Positions 1 to 13,238 of a stretch of DNA of 64,000 bases are shown piece by piece. Position 1 is the first letter of the stretch; every line of letters begins with the position of its first letter. Both the position numbers and the translations under genes were made by a program. Origin of the DNA: Tetrahymena thermophila SB210 (lineage: Eukaryota > Ciliophora > Oligohymenophorea > Hymenostomatida > Tetrahymenidae); assembly GCF_000189635.1 (NCBI RefSeq), contig NW_002476246.1, forward strand, positions 744,001-808,000. The letters are read 5' to 3'. The notes beneath the pieces are model-generated. The model searched no databases. It was given only the letters and a program-made list of their open reading frames with translations, and was not told the origin of the DNA.

Positions 1-3000
1 TTTTTTTTTTCTTGTTTGAATGTTTTTGCTGAATATTCACTTATACTAATTAGCAATAGATTCTTTCCTTTTTAAATTTTTCTATGCAAAATGTTATTTA
101 TTTTTCCTATTGTTTGTTACCTACTTACCTACCAATTAATTTTCTCATTCATTCATTAATGCATACATATATAATATTAAAACTAAATAAGCTAGCTTTC
201 TTTCATTCTTTCTTTCCTTATTAGTTTACTTGCATCAAAAATTATTTATTTTCATAGTTTTTGTTTGTTTTTTTTTTTTTTTCGCATAAAAACTTTTTTT
301 TTACTCCGATTTCCCATAACCCAAGCAAATTATCATTTTCATCAACCAAAAAAAGAAACATACAAACAAACAAATAAATAACAAAAGAAATATTAATTAA
401 TTTGTTTGTTTTTTTATATTGATTGCATACATAAATCAATTAAATAATAATTTACATTTTTATAAAACTTTCTATTGAATCATTTTTCATTGACATCATT
501 GATTCATCATAATTATAATTGATTTGCTTCATATTTTAACAAAAACTATATTTAACAATTGCTCTCTATTTGCAAATAATTTGCCATGGGAGAACAAACA
601 AAATGCCAAATTAATAAATAAATCAATTAATAAATCTATCTTTCAATAAATCAATCAATCAATCAACCAACCCATTCGTTTATTAAAAGTAATAAATAGA
701 CTTGTCTGCTAAACAAGACTAATTTATTAACTTATTTCTAAAAGGCTTGGATATGACAAGATTCTGATGATTTAGTTCTATTGAGTAAGTCAATTAGAAA
801 TAAGCAAAAGTAAATCATCCTAAATACCAAATTGTTATCAATAATTAAATTAGTGCAAGGAGGAGGGAGGATTCAATAATTAATTTAGCAAATGATTTCT
901 ATCCAATTAATTAATTTTAAAAGCTAAAGTAGTTTATTTCTCTAGTAAGTATTTTATTTACAAGTATTAACAAACAAAATAAAATAAATCACATTACTAA
1001 CTAACTCGTTATATTTAATAATCTGATTTCAAATAAAGAAGTATTCACATATGGGAAGATCAGTTTATCTAATAATAAACAAATAAACAAATAAATCAAT
1101 CTATCAATCGAATTAATCACACTCAATTTTTGAGTATTATGGGCATTATATAATTAATTGAATAGAATTTACTTATTTTAGTAAGATTATTTATATATTT
1201 ATTATTTATTGTTTACAGACTCTACATAAAACATCTTCCCACTTCAACTAAAAATGCTAAACTTTAACACTAGTTCTCCCCATTCTAAATGAAATGCAGA
1301 ATAATGAAGTTACTTTTATTCTATCAATCAGTACTTAAAAAGTACAAAAATGTGCTGTTACCATAATAAAAAAAGTAATGAGAGTGATAATTATAAATTT
1401 CAAAGGAGCAAATAGACAGACATCTATATTTATGTATATAATTTACTTACTATTTATTAATTTTTCTCTCTATCAAAGAAGATATTAAGATAGATAGATA
1501 GGTTTTTGGTATGCAATTAATTAATAATATTGAATGAGCTTTTAATAGAAAATTTATCGAATTTTAATAATGCTTTTTATGGTAGATTGATTTAATTAAG
1601 TATATTCTTTCTAATATAGCTAAATATCTAAATGATCTACCTATGACTAACTATCTAGCTATCTATCTATAAAGCTATCATTCTTTCTATTTATATGTCT
1701 ACCATTCTTATTTGTGCAATAAAATCTCTTTTTATATTATTAATTTGTTAGTACGAAATTTATCAGACTAGTTTTATTAGATATTACGAAAATCTTCGTT
1801 TGGGTTTGACGATGAATTCTATTAATTTCATTCACTCTCAAATTTTTTACCAATAAATTGTCAATAAAAGTTGCAAGTAAGTACTCACACACTCAGTATC
1901 TGAAAGTAATAAAGGTTATTTCAATTTTAGAGAGCCAGTTAAGCTTCAACAAATAAGCAAATTTTAATTTCTCTATCAATTAAATTAACAAAACCAACTT
2001 ACCTCAGTTATGTAATTAATGCAATGCTTTTTATCAATCAGCAGCCAAATAACATTTTGCATCTATTCTTTCTAAATACTTTCTTTATTCTTTAATGTCA
2101 ATTTCCCTTTTCTTCTCACTTTCTGAAGAAAACACAAGGCAAATAAATATCGCATATATGTAATAAATAACAAATAACCTTTCCACAATTCTAAAACTCA
2201 CATAAAATGCATTTATAATCATATAATTATTTAAAGTTGTAGATTAACTGGTAGAGCAACAATTAAATAAATAAATTAGGGATTACTTTAAAAAATAATT
2301 TAAGAAAACACGTTTACGTAATAAACTACCTTCATCTGGATACAAATATCTTAATAATTTACACTAAAATAAAAAATCCCCCTTTCTTTCTTTGTTTATT
2401 TATTTATTTTTCTTACAAACTTTAAGCAAATTACATAAATAAATATCAACTAATTACTTCAAATTTTCATTTGTTTATCACTTCCCGTTTCGCTTTTGTA
2501 AATCTTTAACTGATTTTTCGCTTTCCAAGCCCAAACTGCCTTCTAAATTTTCGCTTTGGAAATCAGCTCATTTTCAGAGAAAAAATGAAAGGCTAAAATT
2601 TAGTGCGCCTAAAAGATCTACATTTCGCGCAAAATAAATAAATTATTATAAAGCAAGCAGTAAATCAGATACTTTTTTTCATGAGTGAATGAATAAGCAA
2701 ATCAATCAATCAATCAAACAATAAATAAATAAATAAAATATTGCGCATTTGTATTTTAATTTTGTTTACAATCCAGAAATTTCAGTACTGAGAAGAAAAA
2801 GATATTTATTTATTTATTTAATTCAACCTGTATAATCAATCATCTAATTAGTATACATGAATAAAAAATGAAAAGAAATCAAAGAACTATAAAAATATGA
2901 GTGTGTTTTTTGATTTTGAGTGAAAAAAATTAATAAAAGAGATAACGACATTACTAGATAACTTAAAATATAATACAAATACTTTAATACTATTTATAAG

Positions 3001-6000
3001 ATATAACAGATGTAAGCACATGCATCTATGTGGTTTATTTTCTTTTATAAAATTTATTTCTGATTTCTACAAGTCAGAAAGAAATAAAATTTTAATTTGC
3101 CTTTGTAATATATTTCTTACTGTGGATCTATTAACTAATTAATAAGTAAATCAATCAATCACACTTTTTAATAAATGCACATAAATAATATCAAACATTT
3201 AGATAAAGAAAAAATTGTAATTATTAACTATATATATTTTTATTTATCTTTTGTTATACCCAATTTTAATTTAATTATCTTTACCCCAAATCTGTAGAAA
3301 TCAAGATCTTTAATATCTTTGCTGTATCATGTTTTTTCTTTTTAACTTTTTTTTCTCTTATCCTGTATTTCAAATCTGAACTAGCTGGATAAATTTCAAT
3401 AAAAACAAATTTATTTTCTTTTAATTTTAAATTCGCATGTTTGTTTAATCTGAATCCAAAATTATCTTTAATCCAAAAAGAGTAAAAAAAAGAGAACTAA
3501 AAAATTGCTAAACTTGAATTAGATTATTTTAATTTTACTAGTTTTATTTGCAAATATGCGATTTAAAGACTATTTATAGATATTAAAAAAAAAAATTTGC
3601 AAGAGTATAGGCCAGGAATGGAATTAAATATTATAGAACAATTACTAGGCGACCAAAATATTATTCTTGTAAAATGCCAATATAAGGTTCAAACAAATAC
3701 GAATACCCGCTATGAATGTGATTTTTTTGTTAATTTAATTCGCTCATAGAAAATCTTTTATTCGGTATTTTAATTAAATTACTCATTGCAAGAAATATTT
3801 TTATTGGAAATAAAATATTCATACAATTATTAATTTTATTGGTTTATAAAATTAGTTATTTTTTCTTCAAAAATTGAATTCGCTTATTTAAATAAAATTA
3901 TAAATTAATTAATTAATTGACTCTACAATCAACTTTCACTCACGAATTTGCTTTTTGAATGACCAACCAAAAAAAAATAATAACTAAATAAAAAGCTTTA
4001 ACTCTATATTTTGACGTTTGATAATTAATTACTAAGATTTTCTATTAGGATTTGAGAATAATATTTTCTCTTTTTCCTATTATTTTGAATAGTTTATTCG
4101 TAGAGATTCCTCTCTTTGTAATTAAATAATTAATATGAATATATCTATACATATAAGTATACTGTATTTGCTAAATGATTACTAGAAATTAAATTCTCCT
4201 TTGTCATTTCTTCTTGTTAAATTATTTCAAGTGGTGGGCATAAAAATCCCTATTTGAGTAATGAAATTCACTTTCAAATGATTGTTTAAACATTAATGTT
4301 ATTTACTAAAATTTTTTGAGCTTAAGTATTTTGAATATTAAAAAAAACCAATTGATGAGTGAATTAGTAAATTTGATGAAAGCAAAAAAAAGATAGATTA
4401 ATATATATAAAATTTGATAAATAATTAAATAAATGTAAAGTAAATTTCTAGTAAAGAAATAGGCTGAAAGAGTTTTTTTCTGTTCGCATAGACTTAATAC
4501 TCTTTTTATTACTAAATGCTTAGTAAATTATTAACAATTTTGCTAGTGTTTTCTTAATTAATTTGAATGATATCACTATATTTACATTAAAACAGAAGAA
4601 TTTTACAATTGTTTTGATTTAATAAATTAAAGTAAATTACTACTATAAACTGTTACATATCTTCCAACCAATAAATTAATTTCATTAAAAATTTTAAACT
4701 TTAATTTCATCATTTAATACCAAAATAAAATAAGCAAAGTAAATAAAAAGATCTTTTCAATAAAAAATTATATTCATGAAGCACTGTAAAAAGATTATTT
4801 TAAACTAATAAATTTTTTATTCAAATTCTTTGATAATTAATTTACATAAATCTTTAAAGTTAAAAATATTTTAGCAACTAATATATAATTGATAATTGGC
4901 CTATTTTATTTTTTGATTTTTACAGATTTTTCTTTCTTAAGTTATTTCACTTTTACATATTTTTTAATTTATAAAAACCATTTCAAGAAATACTCAGTTC
5001 CTTTTACATATTGATGCTCCTTAGCTAGGTTTATGTAAGTGCTTTGCTTTTTTGTTTAATTTACACTGATTAATAGAAAAAAAAGAGAGACTAACTGACT
5101 AATTTAAGGCATTCAATAGCTCGGACTTAATTATTCTTTTATATTTTAAGAATTTATAAAAATGTAATGAAATCCAATTTCGCTTAACTTAAATATAAAA
5201 AATTGATAAAGTCGGCATTTATAACTGATAAATGATTGCATTTTAATTTAATTTACATTTTTTTGTAATTTTTAAAATAAGAAATAATCTTAACCATTAA
5301 ATTAATTTTTAAATTAGCAATTATTTTTTTTTTTCTATTATCAAAATCTTTTACACAACAATAATTTTTAATTGTAAGCTTTTTAAGCGAAGGGCGAACA
5401 AATAATTTATGTAAAGTATGTCATAAATCATTGTACATAAATAATTTATAATCTCAATTTTAAATAAATAGTAAGTAAGTCAATCATTATTGTAATTTAT
5501 AAGAAATTAATTACATTTTTTAAACTCAAATTTAAGTCTAAGAAAACATTAATTTTTATTTTAGTAATAGTTACCTTATCCAATAGCTTTTAAAGTAAAG
5601 AAATCTAAAAATTTGATTTATACTACACAAAAAATATTATTTTTTCCATTTAAATTTGTTAAAATTTAATCATTTTACTTTAGTTTTGACGAAATTGTTT
5701 TCATCATATTAGTTCTTTTTGGGTTTTATTTCATATTATTCATCAAACTAAGAAAAAAGAAATTAAATAAATGGAATTCAGAAAAACTTGTTGGTTCATT
5801 TTGAATAAATCAAATATTATTTATTTAAAATATACAACAAGAATATTTTTAATAAATATTTTCTGTTACTTAAATAAATAAATAATAAATATGAGCTTTA
5901 ATTTACGAAATCAGTTTTCATTTTTAAAACCATTTTAACTTTACTCTACATTATTAAATAAAAATATTTTATTTACAAGTAAGTTTGTTTACAATTAAAT

Positions 6001-7750
6001 ATTTTATTTAATAGTAAAGAAATTTTATTTTCATTTTCAAAAATAGTTTATACTTTTTTTTAATATAAAACCAAACTAAAATAGCTAATTTATTTTGAAT
6101 AAAAGTGCTTTTAATTTAAAAAATATAAATATTTATTTTTAAAAGATAAATTGCTTAAATTTGTTTTGCTTAATTCAACCTAAATATTTGTTTATTATTA
6201 CTGTCATTCTTTGTTAAATTTCATATTGGCCCTTAAAAATTTTTTTAAAATGATAATAAAATCATCAAAAACAAACAATATTGACAAAAAAAAATTTTCT
6301 AAGGTAAATTTTTTCAATTTCTTTGATAGAATTAAAAAAAATGATTGTTAAAAATCAAAAAAGCACAAGTTTTCTTACAATCAAGAAATTACTTTATCTT
6401 TAAATTTAAAATGTTTTGTGATTTGAATTAATTAATTAAGATGTATTTAAGATAATATTCTTGAGTGAAATTTATTTATTTGATTTTATTTTTTTCATTA
6501 TTGAAATCAAAGAAATATATTTTGCTTACTTTAATTACAACTAAACTGTAAAAAAATTAGATAAAAATGAAAGTAAAAATAAATGAATAACTTGGATTTT
6601 AGTATAAGCAATAAATGATAATAATTATTTATTTATTTATAATTTAATTTAAAAATTATTTTGTTATTTTTAATTTGTCTGTGCATTTATTTTACGTGAG
6701 AATATATTTTGTTTTTAAAAGATAAAGTGCGTTTGAATATGTGATATGACCTAAAATAAATTAAAATAAAATACATAATTTGTTTATTTAAAGGTAAAGA
6801 AGAATATTCACCCTAAATTATTTGAAAAAAAGAAAAAAAATGATAATTAGTGATTGCTAATAAATGTTATCAAGTTTCAAGTAAGAGCTAGAACTAAATT
6901 TTATTGCTTATTTAAGTGATAATTCTTTGATTATTCCTTTTGTAATATTTATCGCAAGTAGTGGCAGATATTTATTTTTAAAATATTAGGTAGATGTTTT
7001 AATAGCTTAAATATTTAAATTAAATGTTTTTATAGAACATCTTAATTCTTTAATAATCAAAAGAAATCTCTTAAATAAATAAAAATAAAGTTACATTGAT
7101 AATTTTTTATTTAAATATTAATTTAATTTTTTATAAATATTGTATAAATTTTATTTAATTTGAAACAAAAAGTTTTAAATTCTTTTGTAATATTGGTTTG
7201 TAATACTCATCTATTTTAAGTAGACAGACAAAAGAATATAAGAAATCTTAAACTTAATTATACTAAGTAAACTTTATACATAGATTAATTCTATCTTTAA
7301 TGGCTAGCAAACATACTTTTCTAATGAAGAAGTATATATGAAAATGTTTGTTGTGTGGTTAAAAAGTTAAGCATTTTATTTAAACTTAGCAATTAAATAA
7401 TTTGTCTATTTGCCAAATTATGCATTGATGATTTAATAAATCAAGAAGTTAATATATTTATTTACCCATCTATCCATATAAATTAAAAAAATTAAATGAC
7501 AAATATCCATATCACTAATTAAAATATAAATAAAAATTGCTATTTTTAAACAATATAGATTTTTATTTATTTTGTGATTTTGCTTGAGTCTAAATCAATT
7601 TAATTAATTTTTATCCATTAATATTTTATTTAAAGCAGTAACTTCATCAGAAAAACTTGCTCAATAAAATACAAAAAAAAGCTAAGCAAACTTTAAAAGA
7701 CACATGTTTGCTACTTACTTGCTTTAAATGAACTATTTCAACTAATTTTA
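1..7750. other. Gene-poor AT-rich stretch
   Basis: No gene could be supported over about 7.7 kb. The sequence is dominated by poly-T/poly-A runs and short (AAAT)n, (CAAT)n and (TCTA)n tracts, and TGA interrupts all frames before any domain-like translation appears. The one compositional island, at about 2480-2640, is listed separately. A spliced gene made of very short exons, or a non-coding RNA, cannot be excluded by eye. Confidence 0.6.
2488..2630. promoter_or_regulatory. Cluster of TTTCGC motifs, one E2F-like
   Basis: Within 143 bases there are three TTTCGCTTT elements (about 2488, 2516 and 2549) and one TTTCGCGC followed by AAA (2623-2630), which matches the general E2F/DP site consensus TTTSGCGC. 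A short inverted pair TTTCCAA/TTGGAAA (about 2522 and 2556) lies inside. The surrounding kilobases have almost no CG dinucleotides, so the island stands out. No coding region is visible next to it. A regulatory role is inference from motif density only. Confidence 0.3.
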
Positions 7751-9704
7751 TCAGTTCAAAAATTTGTTTATTTAGTGAGTGAAAAACTCCTCTATGTATG
7801 TCATGGGTTCTCCATTCTTGTAAATAATGTACCCTCTTGCAAAGTTCTCTTTTTGGTCATTACCTTCTCCATTATATGAATTTAATTTATCATCCCACAA
7901 AACTGTGTTTATCGACTTTATCTCTCTAAAATACTCCAATTTTGCTTGAGTCATATTATGTCCAATAGCTACCTGCTTGTTTTTCATCACTTGCTCATAC
8001 TTTGCCTTGGGCCAACTATTAATTAATTAAATTATTATTTAATCTATGAATCGAATGATAGTAATTTTTATCATATTTAATCAAATTAAAGTTATAATAT
8101 TAAGCTCTAGATCTGAATTTATTATTTATAAAACTAAATAACCCTTTCAATAAATCATTTTTTATTCTAAAATGCGAAAGTAAAACTTTTTAAAATAAAA
8201 AATTAAATGAAAAGAGTAAAAAAATATTTTATGTTTAATTTAATTATCAATTTACCTACAAAATTTTATTTGGTAAAAGCAAATAAAAAATAAAAATTTG
8301 TATTGCTTGAGAATTTAATTTAAAATATCGAAAAAAATAAAATTGAAAATGATTAATTTATTAAATAAATAAATAAATAAATTTATTACACTGGTTTTAA
8401 TATAGTAAACAATTGTAGCTGATATTCTTAATAAATTTTTATCATAGTAATCATATATAGATTATTTAACAACAAATTCGGATTATTAAATTATCAAAAT
8501 ATTCCTTGAATTAATTCTTAACATTTACTGTTAATTTTAAAATCTATGCTCTCATATATCAGCATATAATTTTATTAAATTTATTAAAAAAATTATATCT
8601 TACAAATAAGTGAAATGCTGAATTGCATATTAAGATTTATATTTTGACTAATAACTAAAATTGGGTTTAAAAAATATCTTTGAAAATAAGAATAAAATAT
8701 ATTTTTAACTTTCATAAATCATTCATCTTTTACTTTAATCAAATTTTAAATATTTTAGTAGAGCTTATATGATGGCTTTTAATTTTATTAAATTTATTTG
8801 TGAATTAAAAAAATCTAAATTGTTTTATTTTTAGAAGAAATTGCTTAGATTAAAATTTAATAAAGATAATAGAAGCAAAAAGGATAAAGAAAATCTAGAA
8901 ATCTAAATTAAAAGAAACGAAAAATGTATTGATATTATGATTATTAAAATTAAGTAAATATTGTGATTTGTGTTAAAACGTGTTATATAAATAAATAAAA
9001 TTTAATAAAATGAATATTAATTTATTGATTAGACTTAAAGTTTCTCTTTTAAATTAAAATGAAAAAATAAACAGGAAAAATTAAATTAGAGTTTTAATTA
9101 TATTTTTAAATTCAAATAAAGAAGCAAGTATTTATTTATTTATTTATTATGATTCTAAAAACAAGTTTAAATGAAAATTTAAGTGTTGAATTAAAATTTA
9201 TTTTAAAATAAATTAGTCATTTCAGTTTTATCTCAAATTAGCAGAATCTTTTAAAATGTTAGCAAAAACGTGAAGATTATATTTGATTTGGGTGATTAGA
9301 ATTTATATAAACTAATATGGAAATAATTACTATGATCTTGCATACACCAAAGGCTGTTATTTAGAATTTAAGATAACGACTCTCTTAACTAACTCACCTT
9401 TTTTAAATAGATTTTTGATAATTTTAATAAATACTTTAATAATTAATTCATAAATTATATATTAATTAATTACTATCAGAAAAAGTCTTATTTTCAAAAA
9501 TATTAAAAAGTAGGCTTTCGTTTGCCAATGCTTTTTATTCGTTTAATATGTCTTCTTCAGAAACAACCTTTCAAAAATTAAAATATTTTTAAAATACAGC
9601 TAATAAATCAATATTTTCTTTACCTCTGTTTTGACTGTCTCTTAGGTTATGCTTTCCAAGTTCTTTGTGTTAGATCCATCAGAAAGAAGTATTAATCTCC
9701 ACAT
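7751..9704 (-). CDS. Chorismate pyruvate-lyase-like protein (DUF98/Ycf21 family), 4 exons
   Basis: Minus-strand exons 9704-9624, 9567-9474, 9397-9331 and 8015-7751 join in frame into 168 residues, close to the family's usual length. The protein begins MWRLILLSDGSNTKNLE, the typical start of the Ycf21/Rv2949c-type chorismate lyases. Exon 3 gives VVILNSKQQPLVYARS, which joins to YWPKAKYEQ in exon 4, the family's 'YA-S-W' segment. The C-terminus holds IGHNMTQ, FREI, ARGYIIYKNGEPMTYIEEFF; Arg141 and Glu156/157 sit where the family's conserved Arg and Glu lie. The family converts chorismate to 4-hydroxybenzoate, a ubiquinone head-group precursor. Introns are 56, 76 and 1315 bases; the last is unusually long. 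Family assignment is from recognised motifs; enzymatic activity is inference. Confidence 0.75.
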
Positions 9705-10257
9705 TCTGTTATATTATTTAAGTGATATATTTTTTAGCAAAAAACTAATATTTTTTTGTGATATTACGTTGTGAATTGAGAATCAGTTGAGTCCCTAGTG
9801 AATGATTACAAAATTTTGAGAGAGTTTTCCATTTTTTTTTAGATATTTGTAATATTTGAAGAGTGAGTGTTTTTTGTTTATTTATTTATTATGTTAATAT
9901 TTGGGTTAAAAGGTATTTTAAGAATTAATTTGTTATATTGATGAAATGTATCTATCTATCTATGAATATATTTTTCTCATAAATATTTTCAAAGAAAGCT
10001 TAAAATCTTAAATTGTTTGTTAATTTATTTACTTGTTTGCATTTATCGATCTATCAAACTATCTTTATATTTATTAATCAATCTATCTATTTTAACAATT
10101 ATTAAAAAAGTAAATCTTTTGACTTTATTTAGAAAAATAAATCCTTTTTTTAGCATAAATTGAAAAGTAAGTAGAGATATTCCAAAAGTAGTCCTTCTAA
10201 AAATAGATTTAAGGAAAAATATAAACAAACACAAGAAATAAAGATACCATATTTAGA
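9705..10257. other. Intergenic region between divergent genes
   Basis: This 553-base stretch separates the starts of the minus-strand chorismate-lyase-like gene and the plus-strand WD40 gene, so it should contain both promoters. It is AT-rich with short TCTA and TTTA tracts. No further coding or RNA feature was seen. Confidence 0.5.
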
Positions 10258-12026
10258 ATGATGGAGGAAGAATTTAAAAACTATAAAATAACTATTTAAG
10301 AATAAAACTTAGTGACAAGCATGATATCATAGTTTGATTAAAAATTGATTAAAATATAATAGAATGATTAGAATACTATAGCTTGTTGCTTTACTGATGG
10401 TAAAGTGGAGATATTTGGCAAAGAAAACTGTGAAAATTTCGATCTTAAACCAGATGTAACAGATGCCGTTACTGATTTGTTATGGTTCGATTAAAATCAC
10501 CTTCTTTGTAGTCAAGATAAAGTTATTCATATTTTTGATATAGAGAAGAAATAATCAATAGTTGAGCTTTAGGGCCATTCATAGACTATTTTTTGTGTAT
10601 GCAAGAACTTCTACAATAATTTAATAGCATCTGCTGGTAATTATTTGATTAATTTTCAATTTTTTAATGCATATTCAACAAAAACATTTATTATTTCAAG
10701 TATTTTGTTTAAAAATCAACATACAAGTTAATTAGTATGCAAATTAGCTTATGAGTGAATTAGTTAGTTATTTAGTTTATTGGCAAAGTTGCGCGAGAAT
10801 TTAAATTTATTAACAGAAAAAATAAAATCATTAATTAGTAGATAAATTAATGATAAAGTTTATTGTGAAAACATTTTTGAACAAAATAATAAGCCAAATG
10901 AACTGGCTTAAAGTATATATTTAGGCATATAAATCTTAACTCAATATGATTTATTATCAAATCTATTAAAATTATTTACCAATTTGGTAGCAGGATTATT
11001 TTTTCTCCCTATTCATTTAGCAATTTTGTAAATATTCTGAATTTAAATAATTTTAAAGAAAATAAAAGAATGAAAGCTTAAGCACAAATAAATAAATAAA
11101 TAATCAGTTTAAAATGATTTTGAAAATAGCAGTAAAAAAAAATAGATTTTATGAAAATAATAAATGAATTGATGGAGTTATTAATAGAATTGTAAAATAA
11201 TATTTAGGATTTAATTAATACTTAATAGGTAATTAACTTGATAAATAAATAAAAATACAGATAGAAAGTAAATTTCCTAGTTAGATAATTAGATAAATAA
11301 ATAGACACAATATTTTAAGAAAATAATAATTTTTAAATATTTGTTAAATGATGAAATATTAGTGAATTAAATGCATATTAAAATTATTTTATTTTTTAGA
11401 TATTATTTTTAACTAATTTAACAAATTTTATAATAGGATAAGATAATACGATTATGATGTGGGATATTAGACAGAAGAAACCTATCAATTTAATTTTGGC
11501 TCACTCTCGTAGTATAACTTCCCTTTAATTTTCTAAAGATAGTATGAATGTTGTGAGTTGTGGTGCAGATGGCTTTACGAGAGTTTTCAGTACTCACACA
11601 GGGTTGTGCAGATGCACACTCAATTCAGACACAACAAGTGTTCCTGCATTTGTTAAGTTTGCAGACAATAATTAGTTTTTACTTGTGGATACATTAGCAA
11701 ATAAAATTTAGCTTTGGGATTGGCACCAATAAGAACTGAGATAAGTTTATACTGGAATACAAAATGATAAAGCTTACTTAGAGAGCTTCATGATAAGAGA
11801 TAAGTACAGTAACAAGTAAAGATTTATTCTAGGATTTTCTGAGAATAATTAAATCATAGTCTGGGATCTCCTAACTGGAAAAATACTTAAAAATTAAAAA
11901 ATTAAATCAGATACCTCATTAAAATTATATTAAAAAGACGGTTTATAGTCAAATGGATTTTATTTATATGGAAACGATACCCACGAAATGTTCTAATATT
12001 CTATTGATATATCACTTACCGACTGA
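10258..12026 (+). CDS. WD40-repeat protein, 2 exons
   Basis: Exons 10258-10636 and 11437-12026 join at a split Gly codon to give 322 residues; the intron is 800 bases. TAA/TAG are used as glutamine throughout and the first TGA is the stop. WD repeats are visible as VIHIFDIEKK, GHSQTIFCV...LIASAGQDNTIMMWDIR, RSITSLQFSKDS...VVSCGADGFTRVF, NKIQLWDWHQ and QIIVWDLLTGK. Length and repeat spacing fit a single seven-bladed propeller with little else, like WDR5-type scaffold proteins, but no residues that would fix the orthologue were recognised. The start was chosen at MMEEEF because it is the first ATG pair after an upstream in-frame TGA (near 10120); a later Met at 10321 is possible. Likely a protein-interaction scaffold. 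Confidence 0.85.
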
Positions 12027-13238
12027 ATGACTGAGTGAATCATTGACTTACTGAGAATTTAACTAATTTATTTATTAGTTAATTAATTAACTATCTAACT
12101 GATTAATTGATTGATTAGGTGATAGATAAAATAGCTAACTAGCTAATGAGCAAATTTAATATTTTAAAAATGATAATTTTTAGAGTAAGTAATTAATTAA
12201 TTATTTATTTATTTATTTATATCATAATAACCATAGAAAATTATTATAAATAAACTAATTTATTTTCCTCAATTGTTTGTTTAATTTATGAACTAAATCA
12301 TTAATTCAAATAAGTAATATTTAATGATTGTAAAAAAGAAACATATTACCACTTTTTTAACAGTTATTTACTTTTTTATTCTTTTTATAATAAAATAAGA
12401 TTAAATAATCTTAAATTATTTTATAACAAATAAAATTGTTTTATTTTAATTACGAATTACATAGCTAAATAAATCAACTTAAAAAATACAACAAGAAAAC
12501 TAAATAAATAATTAGAAGAATGCAAAATTATTTTTAAAAATCTGCTTAGAATTAATCAATAAAATTAGGTAAATAAAAATTTTATTGAAAGAATAAATGA
12601 TTGATTGATTAACACATATAGTTTTAAGTTTAAATTTAGATCATTTAATTTTTTATTTTAAATTTTTTTACTATTTATTTATTAAAAGCTATTTTTTTTA
12701 CAAGTTAATTAATAGAATTATTTTTATTCGCCTAATTACAATAATTGGATATTCAATAATGATACAATTTAAATAATCATAAAAATAAATAAATTATTAA
12801 ATTTAGAAATTTAGTTTGTTTGTTTGTTTAATTATTTATTTATTTACTTACTTAAGTTAAATGATTACCTAAAAATCAAAATTAATGTAATAATTTAAGA
12901 ATATTTGAAGAGCAGAATGTAATAAATGAAACTGTTAATTAAAATAATTATCAAACTAACTGCAACTTAAACTTTTGGATTCTCATAAATTATGGCATAA
13001 ATAACTTAATTATTTAGATCTCTCTTTAAACCTTAAGATTAATAAATTACTGAAATTTTATAAAAAATTAAATTAAAACGATTCAAATAAATTAATAAAT
13101 AAATGTCTATTTTTGTATGTTAGTTTTATTTTTGAATTTTGGTAACTTATATATATGAATGATAGGTATTTTTTATCTACAATCGTGCTTTAAGTGCAAA
13201 TTTATATTTATTTATTTAATTTTATAATGCTAATTATT
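12027..13238. other. Intergenic region between convergent genes
   Basis: About 1.2 kb between the 3' ends of the WD40 gene and CWC15. It is very AT-rich with ATTA/AAAT tracts. No feature seen; it should hold both 3' UTRs. Confidence 0.5.

Noticed and set aside
1990-2000. Resemblance to the chromosome-breakage sequence (AACCAAC core)
   Set aside because: Only the core of the 15-base Cbs is matched here and at 663; no full match was found on either strand.
2230-2270. tRNA-like D-arm text (AACTGGTAGAGCAAC)
   Set aside because: No T arm, anticodon stem or acceptor partner follows; the resemblance is limited to a few bases.
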